Positions 10,258 through 24,399 of a DNA stretch of 64,000 bases are shown here, one piece after another. The DNA is from Coprinus comatus. Lineage: Eukaryota; Basidiomycota; Agaricomycetes; Agaricales; Agaricaceae. The position numbers and the translations under genes were made by a program. The stretch covers positions 1 through 64,000 of the forward strand of contig JAWPGT010000036.1 of NCBI GenBank assembly GCA_034638255.1. Reading direction: 5' to 3'. Positions within the stretch are counted from its first letter, which is position 1. Every line of letters begins with the position of its first letter. Under the pieces are notes generated by a model that was not told the DNA's origin, searched no databases, and worked only from the letters and a program-made list of their open reading frames with translations.

Positions 10258-13200
10258 TTAAGCATTCCCCAATAAAATCCTATCGATTACTGTATTGATA
10301 GTTGCCTTCCTAGCTGTCAAGTCTGTACCAAATATCTCCTCCAACTGTCTCCTAATCTCTCTCTTCGTAACAGTATTCAAATCCGCATTTCTCAAAACAT
10401 CTTGAACAGCCCTCTCAAGTTCAGCATCCGAAGGTGATCCAGATCCCGAACCAGAACCATACTCAAACTCCTCGTGACTTCGAGCCATAGGAATCGGCAT
10501 ATCAAGATAATTAGTAACGGGACGTGAAGGTGCAGGTTGTAGAAGATTGTCGTTCACAGTACGGAAAGGTGATTGAGGAGTGTTACGACCAGAGTTATAT
10601 CCGGGTGGAGGATACATTGCGAATTGAGAAGGTGCAGGTGATTGAGTACGAGGTTCGTAATACGTTTCACGTCCATAAAGCGATGCAGTTCTTGACTCGG
10701 GATAATCCATCTTGCTCTTGACGGGTGGTACCCAAGAACCAATACTGTGATTCGACTCTTTATCCCAGAGCTCATTTTCATAATCACTCCAAGATTTGAG
10801 CGGGATAGCCCTGGGATCGAACTTGCCCTCATCCTAAAAGAAAACGAAACGATCAGCCATCCAACCCTACCCTACCTGAAAAAGTGAAAGAGTTTACTCA
10901 CATGAACCACAAGCTTCTTACCCGACTCTCCCAAAACAATACGCGTCTGACCCCACGAGAAATCGTCCATTTTCCAGAACGAGTAAAGTGGAAGGAAAAA
11001 CGAGAACGCAGGAACAGCCAAGATATAGAAAAGCATCCAACCAATCATATCCCACTTCCTCCTCAACAAAAATACCAATGCCTGTATACCATAAATCGCT
11101 GCAATCATGATAAGTGAAATCGTCGGAATAGCTTTTCCAGCTCCAACAGTCAGATATACGAGGTATACGATCTAGAAAAAAAAGCCCCATCATTAGTAAA
11201 AACCAACCTTAGATAGAAAAAGAACACGTACATAGGCAACGGTAATAGGCTGCGTAATAGTCGACACTAAATCAATCATAACCACAAACCTCATCGAGAA
11301 ACAACAAAAACCACAAAGTTGTTCCAAGAATATCAACTCTCCCAAATTATGCACCGTAGAGTTAATCCATCTACGACGTTGAGAAAGTAAAACTTTCCAA
11401 TCATCAGGAGCAACCGTGTAAGCATGAGCATCCCTAATAAATTGTGTCTTGAATGTTGGGAAATGTTTCAGGAGCAACGTTGTCAGGTAACGATCTTCAC
11501 CAAGATGTAAGAGATTCTTCATGTGTAATGTATCCACTCGATTTTCAGAGTAGTCTTGAACCAGTTGATTAGAGATGAGTAATGGTTTGTGGGTATCGGG
11601 GGTACGAAGGCGATAGAGGGTGAAACAACCGGGTAAACAAGTCACGGATCCAAAGAGTGATTCGAAAGCTTTGGCCATATGATGAGAAATGAAGTATTCG
11701 TAGACCTATAATTATCATAGTTAGCACCCGACGTTCACCAAAAACAAAACCCAGATAAATAGAAGTCGACAAACCTGCATCATGGTAATTAAAGATTGTT
11801 TAGCATTGGCCAACTCAGTTTCACCACAAACACCAAGGAGCTTCTTATCGTGAATCATACTAAATACCAAGAAATGATTTCATTAGTATCTGAGCCGTGA
11901 TAACAGGAAAAAAAAAGACGTACGCAGAGATCAATCGATTGACAGATAAAGGATCGACAGTAGTATCAGCATCCACCATGAACAAATACTCATAAAACGT
12001 CGGATTAACACCAATAACATTCTTAATCTGGTGATACATCTCCAATTCAAGTGGGTTCATCGGTGAATTGAAGTGAACCTGTAAAAAAACCCATCCCAAT
12101 CAATCTCCAAACAAAAACAAAAAAAAAAAACAAAAAAAATATACCTTGTTCAAGAAATGCATCAACAACATCTGCGTATCACGTTTACCTCTATTACCAG
12201 GTCTAGACCTTCCGTCGGTTTTCCCACTTTCGCAATAACCAAATAAGGTACCACATGTCCTGCACATTCATACAAACCAGAATAAACCTTCCCCATATTA
12301 TGTTGTTTAGCACCTTCACCCAAACTAACAAAACTCAACGGTTCCGGATCCAAATTCGGGTCAGCACCAAGAATATCCAAAACAATCCTAGGCGTAGGCC
12401 TATCATTTCCTGAACCAACAATCATTCCATCACAAATAATAACCAACAGCTTCCTCTTATCATCGTACTTCATCTGCGCCAATGAATCAATAGTCTTCCT
12501 CAAAGAACTATCACCTTCGGTATAACAAGGAACTTGACAAATCACAAATTTGTCATGATCTTCAGGTGCCCTCTCCGCTCCAAAGTTAATCGAAGCAAGG
12601 AATTTAAATCCAATAATGGAGACCATCATAATCGAAAGAGCCAAGAGGATATAAGTCGAGAACAAACATTGAGCCGATTGTCGATTATCCACTTTCCCAA
12701 TCAAGAACAAATTCCTCAAACAAACTTTTTGTCTCTCCAAAACCGCTCGATCCAGATTCAACTCGTTCATTCGTTTAGTAATATCACCACCAGCATATTG
12801 TTGGAACAAAGAGACGATAGATCCATGCATGAAGAATCGAGAATCCGCTGCAGATGCAGGTGCTTGCATACCAACAGGAGCACGAATGGCCGGTGGACTG
12901 GTGACATATTGCGTCAAATCGTAGATCATCCCATTATAGACCGCAACCGATTTTCCACGATGAGACATAGCACTAATTTCCTTGGGGGTATAACCAACGA
13001 AACCAACACGAGAGGTATATCGCATTTGAACCATTTGCTGGAAGTACCAATCCGGTCGGGAATCGTTTGTGAAGATACGGAAATCATGATATTGAGCGAA
13101 TGGTTCAGCCGACGTGTTTGCAGAGGTGAGAGTGACGTATGGTGAAACTTGACCATCGATACCATCACAGAGAGCGCTGACCTGTATCACAAAAGAAATA

Positions 13201-16200
13201 AACATACACGAAAATACAAAAAAAAAGTAGATGAAAAGCTTACCTGAACAGGGAACAAATCATCTGCGGGAGCTCCACCAAACCTAAGGATACTCTTCGT
13301 CGGTACGACGGGAACAATCCTGAAATGTGTTTCTGCAAGCCTACTAAGATCAAACACCTCTCCTCTGATCGAAGTATACACATTATTGGGATTATTAACT
13401 GAATCATGACCCGCTAATTCCGAAAGATTGAAAACATGTTCCGTTGGACAAATCAAATTACCCATAATCGCAATAACGAAAACCGCACAACCACAAATGA
13501 ACCAAATCAGCATGTTCAATGCCAATTTTTCTCTCCATGCCTGCCTCACATCCATTCTCTTCATTCGTCCAATATAAGTTAATAGTGGTGTAGGAATCCA
13601 CCAGGTTAAAATCCAACACAGAGCAACCCATCTCCTTCTAGCAGAACTCTCTTTCAACACCTCCGTAGTTTCGCCCTCCTGTATCTCTCCAGCTAAAGCT
13701 TCTTTATCCATCAACCCTCTCTTTTCCGCATTTTGGAACATATTCCTTGACGGCGCATAGGATTCCGATCCGAAATTCGATACCGAATCATCACGTTGAG
13801 ATGTCATCCTACTCCTTCCATCATACTCTTCACTTCTCAACGATTTATTCTCATCGAAATCGTCATCATACATATCAGCGCGTTGAAAAGGTGAAGCATT
13901 AGCGACGAGCGGTAAAGCCTGACTTGATCCATTAAGATTATCATTGTATCCCCACGGTGATGAATCCAGTTCTTCTCCAGGACTCCGATAAGGTGCATAA
14001 GGATCGGCGATTCCTCTAGGATCAAGACCAGCTTCGGCTTCTGCGTCTCTAATCCTATTTCTCTTCTGTTCTTCAACATCGCGGGATCGGAGTTGATCTT
14101 CAAATAGATGGAAGGCACGTTGCGAGAGGAAAACCTAACAGAAATATCATCTATCAGACACAATCCAAAAATTATAAATTTAAAAAAAATTAAAACGAAC
14201 TTTATGTTGACCAAGAACCAAATCCTTTGGACCCAGTCCAAAAGCAGTTCTAGCCTGTTCCGCTTTCTCCCTTCCATCACCTTCCATAACACCACCATTC
14301 TCCAAACCATCTCTATACCTTTCACAGAACTCATCAGGAGTCATTCCAACTTCAAACACAGTTACACATCTCTTCGCAATTTCCGTCAACCCAATACTCC
14401 TAACTTGACCTTTCACACTTCTACCTTCCAATTGATTCGGTAGTTGTGAATCATTAGGGTTGACACAGAAAACATACCAAGTTTGTGTTTCTTCAAACGT
14501 TTCGAAGAGTGTGTCCAATGCTGCTTTGAATTCACCAGCAACACAAGGAGATGAATTCGAGAAGTGAGCGGCAGCATTAGTTGGTCCGGTAGCGTTCATA
14601 GCTTCTTCATCCTCCTTCTCGTGTTCTTCGATGTCAGGAAATGCGAGATTGTCTTTGAGAGTATTACCTCTCCTAACTGTATTCTTCCTCCGTGTTGATG
14701 GTGCTCTCATAGGCTTAACAGCCTGTTGAGCCGAAACAATGGTATCTTCATTCCTAGGATGAGCTTGGGTAGCAATGGCCTTGGCCGAAAACAATCCTTT
14801 GACAAAGGGATTGATTGAACCAGAACCTTCACCTCCATCTGACATTCCACGTAGAAGTGAAACGAAATCAGGATTGATCGCATCCAAGTTACGTTCCAGG
14901 AAGTTTTCAGATGAATAGGTAACAGGACCATTGAAGTGATTGATAGTGAACGTAGGGAATCCAGATCGATCCATAGCACCAGTTTTGAATGACGAGTGAT
15001 TGCCCCATCGCTTTTGGAAAGATTCCACCATTGTGTGGTCAGTCTTCTTGGGTACCCTCCTAGCTTGATCGTCCATGATATGAATCAACCCTCCAGGCTG
15101 ATTTTGCAACAATCGCATACACTCCGCATTATCAAAATACGGTACCTGCGGAACAAGCCCAGAAATTCCTTCAATGTTGTACTCGTTGGTGTGACTCTCA
15201 AACATCTTCTTCTGCATGAAATGTTGCAATTTCTCGTTCGCAAAGTTGATACAGAATTGATCCAACGAATTTGCTCTGCTTGTCATGTTTTGAGGTCCAG
15301 GTATATCGAACAATCCAATAAAAGTGGTAAAATCATCCTTGCAGAACCTCTGATTGATATGTTCGTTCAACCAGGCAAATAGAAGTGAGTACAGTGTCTT
15401 CGCCAAATCATCCCGATTATCGGAAGCGCCATCTGGATCAAGGAAAACCGTGCACAGCTCCTTCTTGACCAACTTTGTTTTGTAAGACAAAGCTGCTTCG
15501 AGCGCAGATGCTGAGACACCGAGGAAATCAGCGACGACTTCCAAGACCTCGATATTCCGAACAACAGCCGCATCCTCATTGCGATTTCTATCGACGGTAA
15601 ACTCCAGGTTCCCAAGATGGAGAATAGCTGCGATCAACTGACACGTCTGTGCAACGTGCCTCTTGGACATGCCGATGGTCTTGAGTGCAACCTTGAGCTG
15701 GTCAAATCGGAGAGCATCCTCATCACGAGCGACTGAATGACGAGCAGCAGAAGGCCACGTTGTCCTAGATAACGATAGGTAGTTTTTTCGAGGAGATGCA
15801 GATGTTGACGTTCCTCAGGAGAAGCACCAGCGAGGAGGTAATAGAAGATATGAAAATTGCGTTCTCCGGAAGGCACGGCCGAGACACGGTTGCGTTCGAG
15901 ATAGTAGTCGAGAGTTTTGATGCCAGAAAGGCGTCCACGGTCGGTGAATTGTAGTTCGGTGTATTTCCCAAACCGTGAAGCATTAGGATTGAAGAGAGTC
16001 CGTGCATTTCCAAAGGATTCGATAACAAACTCGGCAGCCGGAACTTGGTAGCAAGCTTCGAACCCTTTTTGCCTGGATTACTGACGCTCAACTCGAGCAA
16101 AGTCTTGATTGCCAACCTCCGATTTTCTGATTTTCCACTGCCAGACTCTCCGCTAAAAAAAGAAACAAGGCCATATGAGACCGATGGCTGACAAAGCAGT

Positions 16201-16569
16201 GCACAGTGCTGGCGAAAAAACACACCTGAAGAGAATAGACTGGTCCTGGGTTGTTCTGCGCATGTGGTAGTACGAATTGTTGGCTAGCTGGAAGATGTGC
16301 GGTGGTAGAGTCTCCTTGTGTTCCGAGGTATCCCTGAATTGTGACGCATATTTGTGAAGGACAGAGTCGGCGTTTGTAGGCACGTATTTGTGGGGGTTAA
16401 GAGCAATGAGGGCAGCAGAGCCAATGCCTGTATAGATATTGTCCGCCATGAATCGTTCGCGGAGGCAGGCGACGATGAGGTCGTCAGAGACTTGGTTGAG
16501 TTGGGCGAGGTCGGTGGCAGCCTCGAGTCGTTGGTGTGGACTCATCGTTGCTGAGGACTGGCGGTTCAT
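10258..16569 (-). CDS. Chitin synthase with N-terminal myosin motor (class V/VII type)
   Basis: A membrane enzyme that polymerises UDP-GlcNAc into cell-wall chitin at growing tips. Nine exons run 16226-16569, 14201-16152, 13244-14134, 12145-13181, 11924-12078, 11775-11859, 11232-11705, 10902-11171 and 10258-10833, about 1928 residues. A myosin motor occupies about 1-780, with P-loop GESGSGKS formed across the first intron. A cytochrome-b5-like segment lies near 995-1080. The family-2 glycosyltransferase core (about 1260-1690) has VDADTTVDP and the QRRRW motif, followed by membrane segments. A DEK_C-like domain is at the C-terminus. Three places (about 16047, 15768 and 12207) each need one extra base, at short C, C and A runs, to keep frame with the family. 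Everything else is conserved, so base-calling errors are as likely as inactivation. The 16729 F-box gene lies upstream on the same strand. Confidence 0.93.
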
Positions 16570-16728
16570 GGCGCCGCCAAGGGTGATAAAGGTAGCGTGG
16601 TCGCTGTTTGGAACGACGACGACGAAGAAGAAACTGAAGAGGGGTTGAGGTTGTCAAAGCGCCTGATGGGTTACCCTCGCCGTGGGAGCTGCGTCACGTG
16701 CATCGTCTATTAATAAATCTACTACAAA

Positions 16729-18530
16729 CTATCTACCATACTCATTCAACGTCAAACACAAATCCTCTCCAGAAGACATACGACACAGAGCTACAGCTTC
16801 AGCTCGTACAGACTGATACATCTTTATCATCTCATGCACCTGCTGCCAACGTCCAGCCTCCCTTCCTTCGTGTGCAGTTACTTTTGTTAGGATGGGGAAC
16901 AAATGGTCAATAAACCTAGCAAGTACAAGCGCATCTCGAACCTCCCACGGGTCATCAGAACTGGCAATAGACAGCTTCTCCAGAGGATGCCGCGACAATT
17001 TATCCTCCGGCATAGATATAATAATTGACGTGTCCAATGGTATCGTCAGATTTTTGAGGTCTGGGCATCTATCCGCAAGAATCCGAAGTGCGGCCACCGT
17101 TGGTCGTTGTGCGCCTGAAGACATGAATGGTAGATGGAGTGTAACAATGCCAGGCCACGCACGGGCCAACTCGGCAATATTTCCGTCCGACAATTCCATA
17201 CTGTAACCATCGAGTTCCAGATGGGTTAACCGGGTAAGCGGAAGCAAAGGAGATATTGTGTCCATCGATATCACCGTAACAATGGCATCGTCAACTGTAT
17301 CGGAATGTACCATCCGAACGTCAACCAAAGTATCCTTCCACCTTTTAACAATTGTTGTTAACAAATTCTTCCTATCCACAACTCCCTCTGTACCACTTTC
17401 AAACGCAATTGTTGATAATTGCGTTGTTCCAATTTGAAGAACCATACTCCTGACAAATGACAACGGCGCAATCAATTCCAAGGAATCAAGTTCTCGAAAT
17501 CCAAATTCTCCATCACCGGCACTAGAAGAATCCACAAGAACGTCCGACTCTGTCACACTAACCAACCCCGTTCCTTCCAAGTCAAGTTGTAACCTCATCA
17601 ACCCCGGTATGCTCCCAATACTCCTAATAAATTGTAAATCAACATGCAACCCCATACCCATAACAACCAAACTTCTCAAATACTTCAACCTCCCCAAATA
17701 ACTCAATGTATCCCTCGTCAAGCCCTCTCCAGCCAAACTAACATATTCCAACCTAGCATCATCACAAAGAAGTGTATGCAAAAACGTTCCAACAAGTTTA
17801 TCCTCCACCGCTGTGATCTTCTCGAATTCGATTGAATTTAATGATGGGGTTAGGAATAGACAGATACTTGAGATTAGAAAGTCGTCTTGGCTGATATGTG
17901 GACATCGGAGGTATCGTAGACATGGTAACAATGGTTCTCTTCGTAGTTGAGCCACACGAAAATAAACATGCATGGCTATATCCAAAGAATCTGGATCTCT
18001 TGTATATGAAAATGTCTTGACTCTTCTTGCGTATGAATCGAATCTTGACCAATCTTCATCCGTAATATGACCTCTAAGTACCTAATAAACCATCATGCAC
18101 GGTCCATGGTTCAAAAAGTGACGATAATCAATACGAATAGCAAATAAACAGCACTCAACGTCAATACACTTTTCACATAAACAGAAGAAAAAGAAAAGAC
18201 ACGTACAAAAGTAGAATCACTTCGATAAAACGCAGGTAACAATTTAAACAAAGGAAACAACTTATCCAAACTCCGCCATAACCTATCCAAAGCTGGTTGT
18301 AGAAAACCTCTACACGTCAACGCAGCATTGAATAATACCTTCCTTCTTGGAACAATTTCATCCTGTTCCATCTCCCAAACGTAATCCACACTAAGATTTT
18401 CAAAGATTTCTTCGAGTATATCTGGATTACTGAGTACCAGAGCATGCGGATTTTGTAGTATTGGTATTCGCGTCATGTTTGCTGTTGGTTCTGAGGAGGA
18501 TGAATCTGGGGTAGAGAGGGACATTATCAT
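16729..18530 (-). CDS. F-box-like, leucine-rich protein
   Basis: Two exons (18207-18530 and 16729-18081; intron 18082-18206 of 125 bp) encode 558 residues. The N-terminus carries an F-box-like pattern: NPDILEEIFENL, then ALTCRGFLQPALDRLWRSL. It is followed by a long leucine-rich region with repeated L-x-x-L strand patterns, as in fungal F-box/LRR proteins. Such proteins usually act as substrate receptors of SCF ubiquitin ligases; the target here cannot be told. The first ATG (18530) is followed by a second in-frame ATG two codons later, and either may be used. It belongs to a different subfamily from the three F-box/LRR genes at 30.8-34.2 and 41.6-43.2 kb. Confidence 0.75.
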
Positions 18531-21500
18531 ATCGTGTTCGTATCTTCTACATAGAGTATTGTTTTAGCTATTTGGTTTATGGTAGCATTGGATATGAACA
18601 CTTACTTTGGTGGGTTGAAAGGCGTACTGGTGCAAGTGTTGTTAGTAGCGTCTAGTAGCATGGCGTATACCCTGGCAAATTCCCAACCGTAAGGGGTTGG
18701 ATTACGGCATCACAACTTCCCATAAGTATAGTCGCCCATAACGTCATACGTAAGTTAAACAAGCGCGTCTTCGCCCGGCCAATCAATCCCACTTTATTTA
18801 CCGAGAGTTCAATAAAAATAAAGAATTACAAACATGTAGTGTTAGCTGGTAGAAAACTCGACAAGAACTCTCCAAACATACTTTCAAATCGAGATTTTAA
18901 GTAGCATCATCTTCCGAATGTTCACCTACTTAGAACTCTATCATGTTCGTTTCTTCCTCAGACTGTCTCTTCGACTAACACTTCCTGTTTTTCACCCTAT
19001 ATATTGCTAGTGTTGTCTCCTCTCCCGCGTATCTCCAACCCTGTGGACTCCTCCCAGTAAGGCATATATATATATATATGTATAAACAGACCTCAGGCCC
19101 CCTCCACCATCATTACTTTCGAGTTCCTATTCATTGACGCCAGTAAAATCCGGGAATGAATATATTCAAAATACATTATGTACAATGGTGTACAAGACCT
19201 ACATTGTTTGCCTCTATGCCAATGCCTCATACATGCACATATCTCTGTTCATGATTATGGTATATAGTACTATAATTGTATACATTGCATTGGGATACCT
19301 GTAAGGCATGACATATATGCGAAAGATCGGATCTTTCGTTCATTTTTCAAGGTAAAACAACAATAAAAAGAATATCTCCAGAGGCGTACCCTTCCCACCG
19401 TTAACATTTACTATGCAGTATGCACTACGGTCCCTTCATATGATCAAACCTCACAGACAGTAACCCTCTCTCATTAGCACTCTCCCATCCAATATCACCG
19501 TATATTGCTTTAATGTAGAGTAACCAAATATTCCAACTACTTCCTGTTCCTGTTGTCTGACTTGAGAAGACCTTAAACCTGTACACCTCAAACCCTCAAG
19601 GCCTCAAACTTCAACAAAATCAAGGTGCCTCAAGGTTAATTTCTTACCAATGGTCGTAATGCTACTAGTAGTATCACACCACTGGTTTGAAATCTGAAGC
19701 TGGATTATTATTTTTTCACTGGTGACCTGAACTGTCAACCCCTCAGATCTTCACTCTAATGGGGACTTTACTTTCGGTGTGAAGTGGCACGAGGGCGAAG
19801 GGTATGATACCTGTAACCTATTTAGTAGGTATGAAATTCCCCCCCCTTTTTTTTTTTTGAATCCCGGGTTCACCGTCCTGGGGGGTTGTTAATATGATCA
19901 GCTATGATCAGGATTTTACCATTATCCATAAATCCATTCCGAATATCCAATATTGTTGGAACCCCGTTCCGAATTTTTCATATTCAATTCTTCACCTATC
20001 TGAATTTACAATACAATTGAATGATGTGAATTTTTGGTTTATTTCTTAAAACATAAGTAGGATGATAGGATCACGGGTACTCTGCGCCAACGAGTTATGA
20101 GGATTTTGAAATAAATGAAAATTCTGTGTAAAAGAACGGGAGATTGACTCGTGGTAATCCATTGAAAAGTTTTGAGCAGTCAACTTTAAGTCCTGAGTAA
20201 AAACTTTAACTTGAAATCCTAACCTCAAGCCGAAGTCGACCAGTCTCAAATCTCAGGTCACGCTTGCAGATCTATTCAGTATTATAATAACATTGACACA
20301 GAGAAGCCTGTTGATACTTGTAGTCTTAGACGTCAAAGCTTCGGAACTTGTTTTTAAACGTTGCAATTCCTTTCGAACTCCAGAACTTTCAAACCACTAC
20401 TTTCAGTCTACCCTTGCAACTTATCGTATATACGACCTCTCCGTTCTTAAGTACCTAACTTGAGTAAATCCCCTCCACCCTAATTCCGAGCACATATCAC
20501 TACCACCGTTATCTACTCAGACCCGAAATTAAAATCACCAATACGTAGTAGTGGATTATTACCACCGAAGCTGAACTCGACTACACTATTCTTGAACTTT
20601 GTAAGTTCCCAAGAGAAAAATCTTTGACTACATACAGACTTTACATCACACGTTATTTTTGAATTTCTCTCGGTACAATCGCTTTCTTAGACTCCAAATA
20701 GCGAAAAAGCATTGATACAACATCTCATCTCATTCACTGCTTGGCACTACATGATACTAGTATTACTTATCACGCCACCCCGTCAGTTTAGGCTAGCACC
20801 ACTCACTATCCACAATACGTCAAAACGCCCAGAGAGTCTTCATAGTCTCCAGGCTTTCAGGTCCCTAAATACAATCACAAAATCCCCTCTCCCCTTATAA
20901 ATTATGGCTTCTATTGAACGTGACAAGCTAGGCCCAGGAACGCAAAACACAAAGCAATCTTAGACGAGATTCAGAAGATTCGGGCTACTTAGGTACATGT
21001 CTGGTGGCAGGAGAAGAAGAACCAGGGGATGAAGTCTAGAAGAACTCGGAACTTGAGAAGGAACTTGAGGAACCTCGACTAAAACTAGCCTATCGGATAT
21101 CCCAATGGAAGAGAAGTTCTACTAAGAAGAAGGAGAAGAAGAAAAGGCGGAATCGCTAAACGGGATGCTTGGGGTAAACCCCCCTTCAACTATCAGTAAA
21201 CAAGTGGGGACATAGACAAATAGTATTTAAGACACCATGTGGTCCAATGCGTTTGAATAAGAACGTGGAGATGGCATGGAAACCGTCAAAAGCGCATCAA
21301 CTTTGTACACACGATCCCGGATTACTGTGCATTTTTGGTATTGGCATAGTTATGATTGATCTCTCTAAACTTTGAATCAATTAACATATACCAATAGGCG
21401 TTACGATCAGTGATCAGATATCAATCTATCATCATCATAATATATCATATCATATCATATCATATCATATCACTTGTCAATTGTCAGAAGCCTGCCAGTA

Positions 21501-22118
21501 CTCTTTCTGTCCGTCTCAGGCTGTCAAGCCACTGTTCTATATCATTTATTAGGACATTCGTTTCTCTACCTTACCAATTTAACCCCGAGTGTGAATGTAC
21601 TTATGTAGTAAAGCCGAGAATTTTACAATTTGAAGAAGAAAGTCTTAACGAAAATAGAAGTTCCGAACACCAAAAGCATAAGTTACTGATTTCCGATTTT
21701 TGCCCATTGCCCAAGTAGTTCTACCGAACATGTCTCTTTTATTATATGTCACAAGCACTTAGATTCGATTCAGACTAATTTAAAACCGCGGCTTTTTAAA
21801 AACGAAACATCATACATATTTTTATTTTGCTAAACGACTGTAATTCTATAGTATTACAAGTCACCTAAATGCACAGCGTATGTAGAATCTACAACTTTGA
21901 TAATATTTCACACAAAGAGAGATAGAGGGTAGAGATATATAGACCAATATGTATATATAAAAAGGAAACGTAGGAGGACGGCGATACAACGTTTTGACAA
22001 CGTTTATGATATATAAACAGAGGCAGAAAAATGAATGTGCTGCCACAAACAACGACCAAATATCCAAACAAAAAAAATGAAAATTCCTCAAAACACCGAG
22101 AACCAAAAAAACCACTCT
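18531..22118. other. Gene-poor 3.6 kb stretch
   Basis: No convincing gene was found on either strand; open frames are short and unlike known families. It holds an (AT)n tract near 19068-19081, a C-run/T-run at about 19840-19860, an (ATATC)n microsatellite at 21441-21472, and a GA-rich degenerate coding-like stretch at 20903-21160 with stops in all frames. A TGTTG...CAACA unit (20309-20722) has LTR-like ends but no target duplication. Decayed mobile DNA is likely. Confidence 0.5.
21441..21472. repeat. (ATATC)n microsatellite
   Basis: Six near-perfect copies of the pentamer ATATC/CATAT occur in tandem, flanked by a TATC/ATC-rich stretch. No gene overlaps it. Confidence 0.8.
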
Positions 22119-24399
22119 CTAAGTGCTCTCCGCCACCTTCTTCTTAATAACATCCACAATACCTGGTTCAGCCACTGTACTCAAATCACCAAGTTGATCA
22201 CCTTCTCCAGCAACAATCTTCCTCATAATTCTCCTCATAATCTTTCCAGATCTTGTCTTTGGAAGATCACTGACAATGTAAACCTTCTTGGGAGCAGCAA
22301 ACGGTCCAATAACCTTCCTGACTTGAAGTACCAATTCTTTGACAAGTGAAGATTCATCGTTAACATCGTACTTGAATTCGGGTTTCAATGTCACGAAAGC
22401 ATGTACGGCTTGACCTGTCAATTCATCTGCTGTTCCGATGACGGCTGTTTCTGCTACACCGGTGTGCATGATCAATGCAGATTCGATTTCGGCTGTTGAT
22501 AGACGATGTCCTGAGACGTTGATAACATCTAATTGAAACAAAAATCGATTAGTGAATTGTGCGTAAGAAGTGGGAGAAAAATGAAACATACCATCAACAC
22601 GACCTTTAATCCAGATGTAACCATGCTCATCACGAGCAGCACCATCACCAGTATAGAAGACACCAGGATAAGGAGCCATGTAGGTTTCGAGGTACCTCTT
22701 ATGGTCTTGGTAGATGGTACGAGCGATTGAAGGCCAAGGAGTCTTGAGAACCAAAACACCTTCGACATTGTTTCCTGCCAATTCCTGTAATAAAAAATGG
22801 AATCAGCGATCTAACTCCGATAGAAGAAGATAAGACTAACCTCTCCAGTGACAGGATCCAAAATTGCAGGTTCAATACCGAAGAAAGGTACGGTAGCCGA
22901 ACCCGGTTTAGTTTCAATGGCACCAGGGAAAGGAGTAACGACAATGGAACCGGTTTCAGTTTGCCAGAAGGTATCGACAATAGCACATTGGAATTTTCCA
23001 ACATGTTCGTTATACCAATGCCAAGCTTCAGGATTAATGGGTTCACCAACACTTCCCAAAACCCTAAGAGTACTCAAATCGTGATTCTCAACGTGATGAG
23101 CACCAAGACGACGTAAGAGACGAATGGCGGTAGGGGCGGAGTAGAATTGTGTGAGTTTGTGCTTTTCGACGGTTTGCCAATAACGTGATGGGGTGGGGTA
23201 TACGGGTGTTGATTCGAATACAGTTGTTGTTACACCATTGAGAAGCGGGCCATAGACGATGTAACTGGACGATAGCGAGTGTCAGTTCCCGTGAGTGAAA
23301 AGAGAGGAGTAAAAAGAAGAACATACGTGTGTCCAGTGATCCAACCAATGTCGGCCATGCAAGCGAAACGATCTTCAGGGTGAACATCGAATACATATTT
23401 GACGGTAAGTGCGGCGGAAAGGAGGTATCCACCAGTGGTGTGTACCACACCCTTTGGCTTTCCGGTCGATCCAGAGGTATAGAGAATGAAAAGGGGGTCT
23501 TCTGAGGACATGATTTCGGGAGGGCAGTAGCTGGGGACCTTGTCAACTTCCTCGTGCCACCACTTATCACGACCTTCAGTCCAAGGAACACTGTTACCTG
23601 TCCTCTTGAGAACAAGAACGTGCTCGACCAAGGGGCATTCTTTGAGAGCAGCATCGACGATAGCCTTGGTAGCGATGGATTTACCACCACGACGACCTTC
23701 ATCGGAGGTAATGACAACACGGCACTGGCAATCTTGAACACGATCACGTAGGGATTCGGCGGAGAAACCGGCGAAGATGACAGAGTGGATAGCGCCGATA
23801 CGAGCGCAAGCAAGGAAAGCCGCCACACCATGCCAAGTCATAGGAAGGTAGATGGAAACGGTATCACCCTTCTTGACACCGAAAGATTTGAGAACATTGG
23901 CGATACTGGAAACTTCACGTAGGAGTTCAGCGTAGGTGACTTCACGACCTTCACCTGGCTCATCTGCCTCGTAGATAATCGCGGCCTATTTTGGGATGTT
24001 GAATATTGATGAAGATCAAAAGATAAGAAGTTTTGACTGTACCTTGTCAGGATGTTTGAATGCCCAACGATCAACACAGTTGTAAGAGGCATTCAATCCA
24101 CCTTCGGGGAACCAGGCGATGTCACCAGTGGTGAAACCACCGGATCTCACGGTCTGGAAAGGTCTGTCCCAGTAGAGGGTCTCCTTGGCCATCTATGGGA
24201 ATGATGAGCAACGCAAAAAGTGATAAGATGTAAACAAGGGACGAACCTTAGCCCACCAAGCATCGGACTCATGACCGACGGTCTCAGCATGAGCAGCACG
24301 GTAAGCCTCGATATGAGGACCGACGTGAGGAGTCTTTAAACCTGCTGCGAGACGAGGAGCAATGGGGTGAGATTGAACGCCAATATGAGTGTCAGCCAT
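22119..24399 (-). CDS. Acetyl-CoA synthetase (AMP-forming)
   Basis: It converts acetate, ATP and CoA to acetyl-CoA, AMP and pyrophosphate, supplying acetyl-CoA for acetate use, lipid synthesis and histone acetylation. Six exons (24247-24399, 24043-24192, 23327-23985, 22841-23264, 22592-22784 and 22119-22528) give 662 residues, the usual length for fungal enzymes. The N-terminal ACS domain has WDRPF and [13 protein letters not shown]. The adenylation signature [14 protein letters not shown] lies near residue 275. The [10 protein letters not shown] motif, [10 protein letters not shown] hinge region and C-terminal RSGKIMRR acetylation-site Lys are present. There are no frame breaks. Its start region faces the DUF2461 gene across about 400 bp. 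No targeting peptide is seen, so it is probably cytosolic/nuclear. Confidence 0.96.

Noticed and set aside
18686..18703. CCAACC...GGTTGG palindrome considered as a tRNA or terminator stem
   Set aside because: No cloverleaf or GGTTCGA loop can be drawn around it, and no T-run follows.
20903..21165. GA-rich, lysine/glutamate-coding-like stretch
   Set aside because: Stops in every frame and no related sequence in the window; the composition alone does not support a gene.
23088..23831. Long open frame of 247 codons overlapping the acetyl-CoA synthetase
   Set aside because: It is a shadow frame within the conserved adenylation domain; splicing and motifs support only the synthetase frame.
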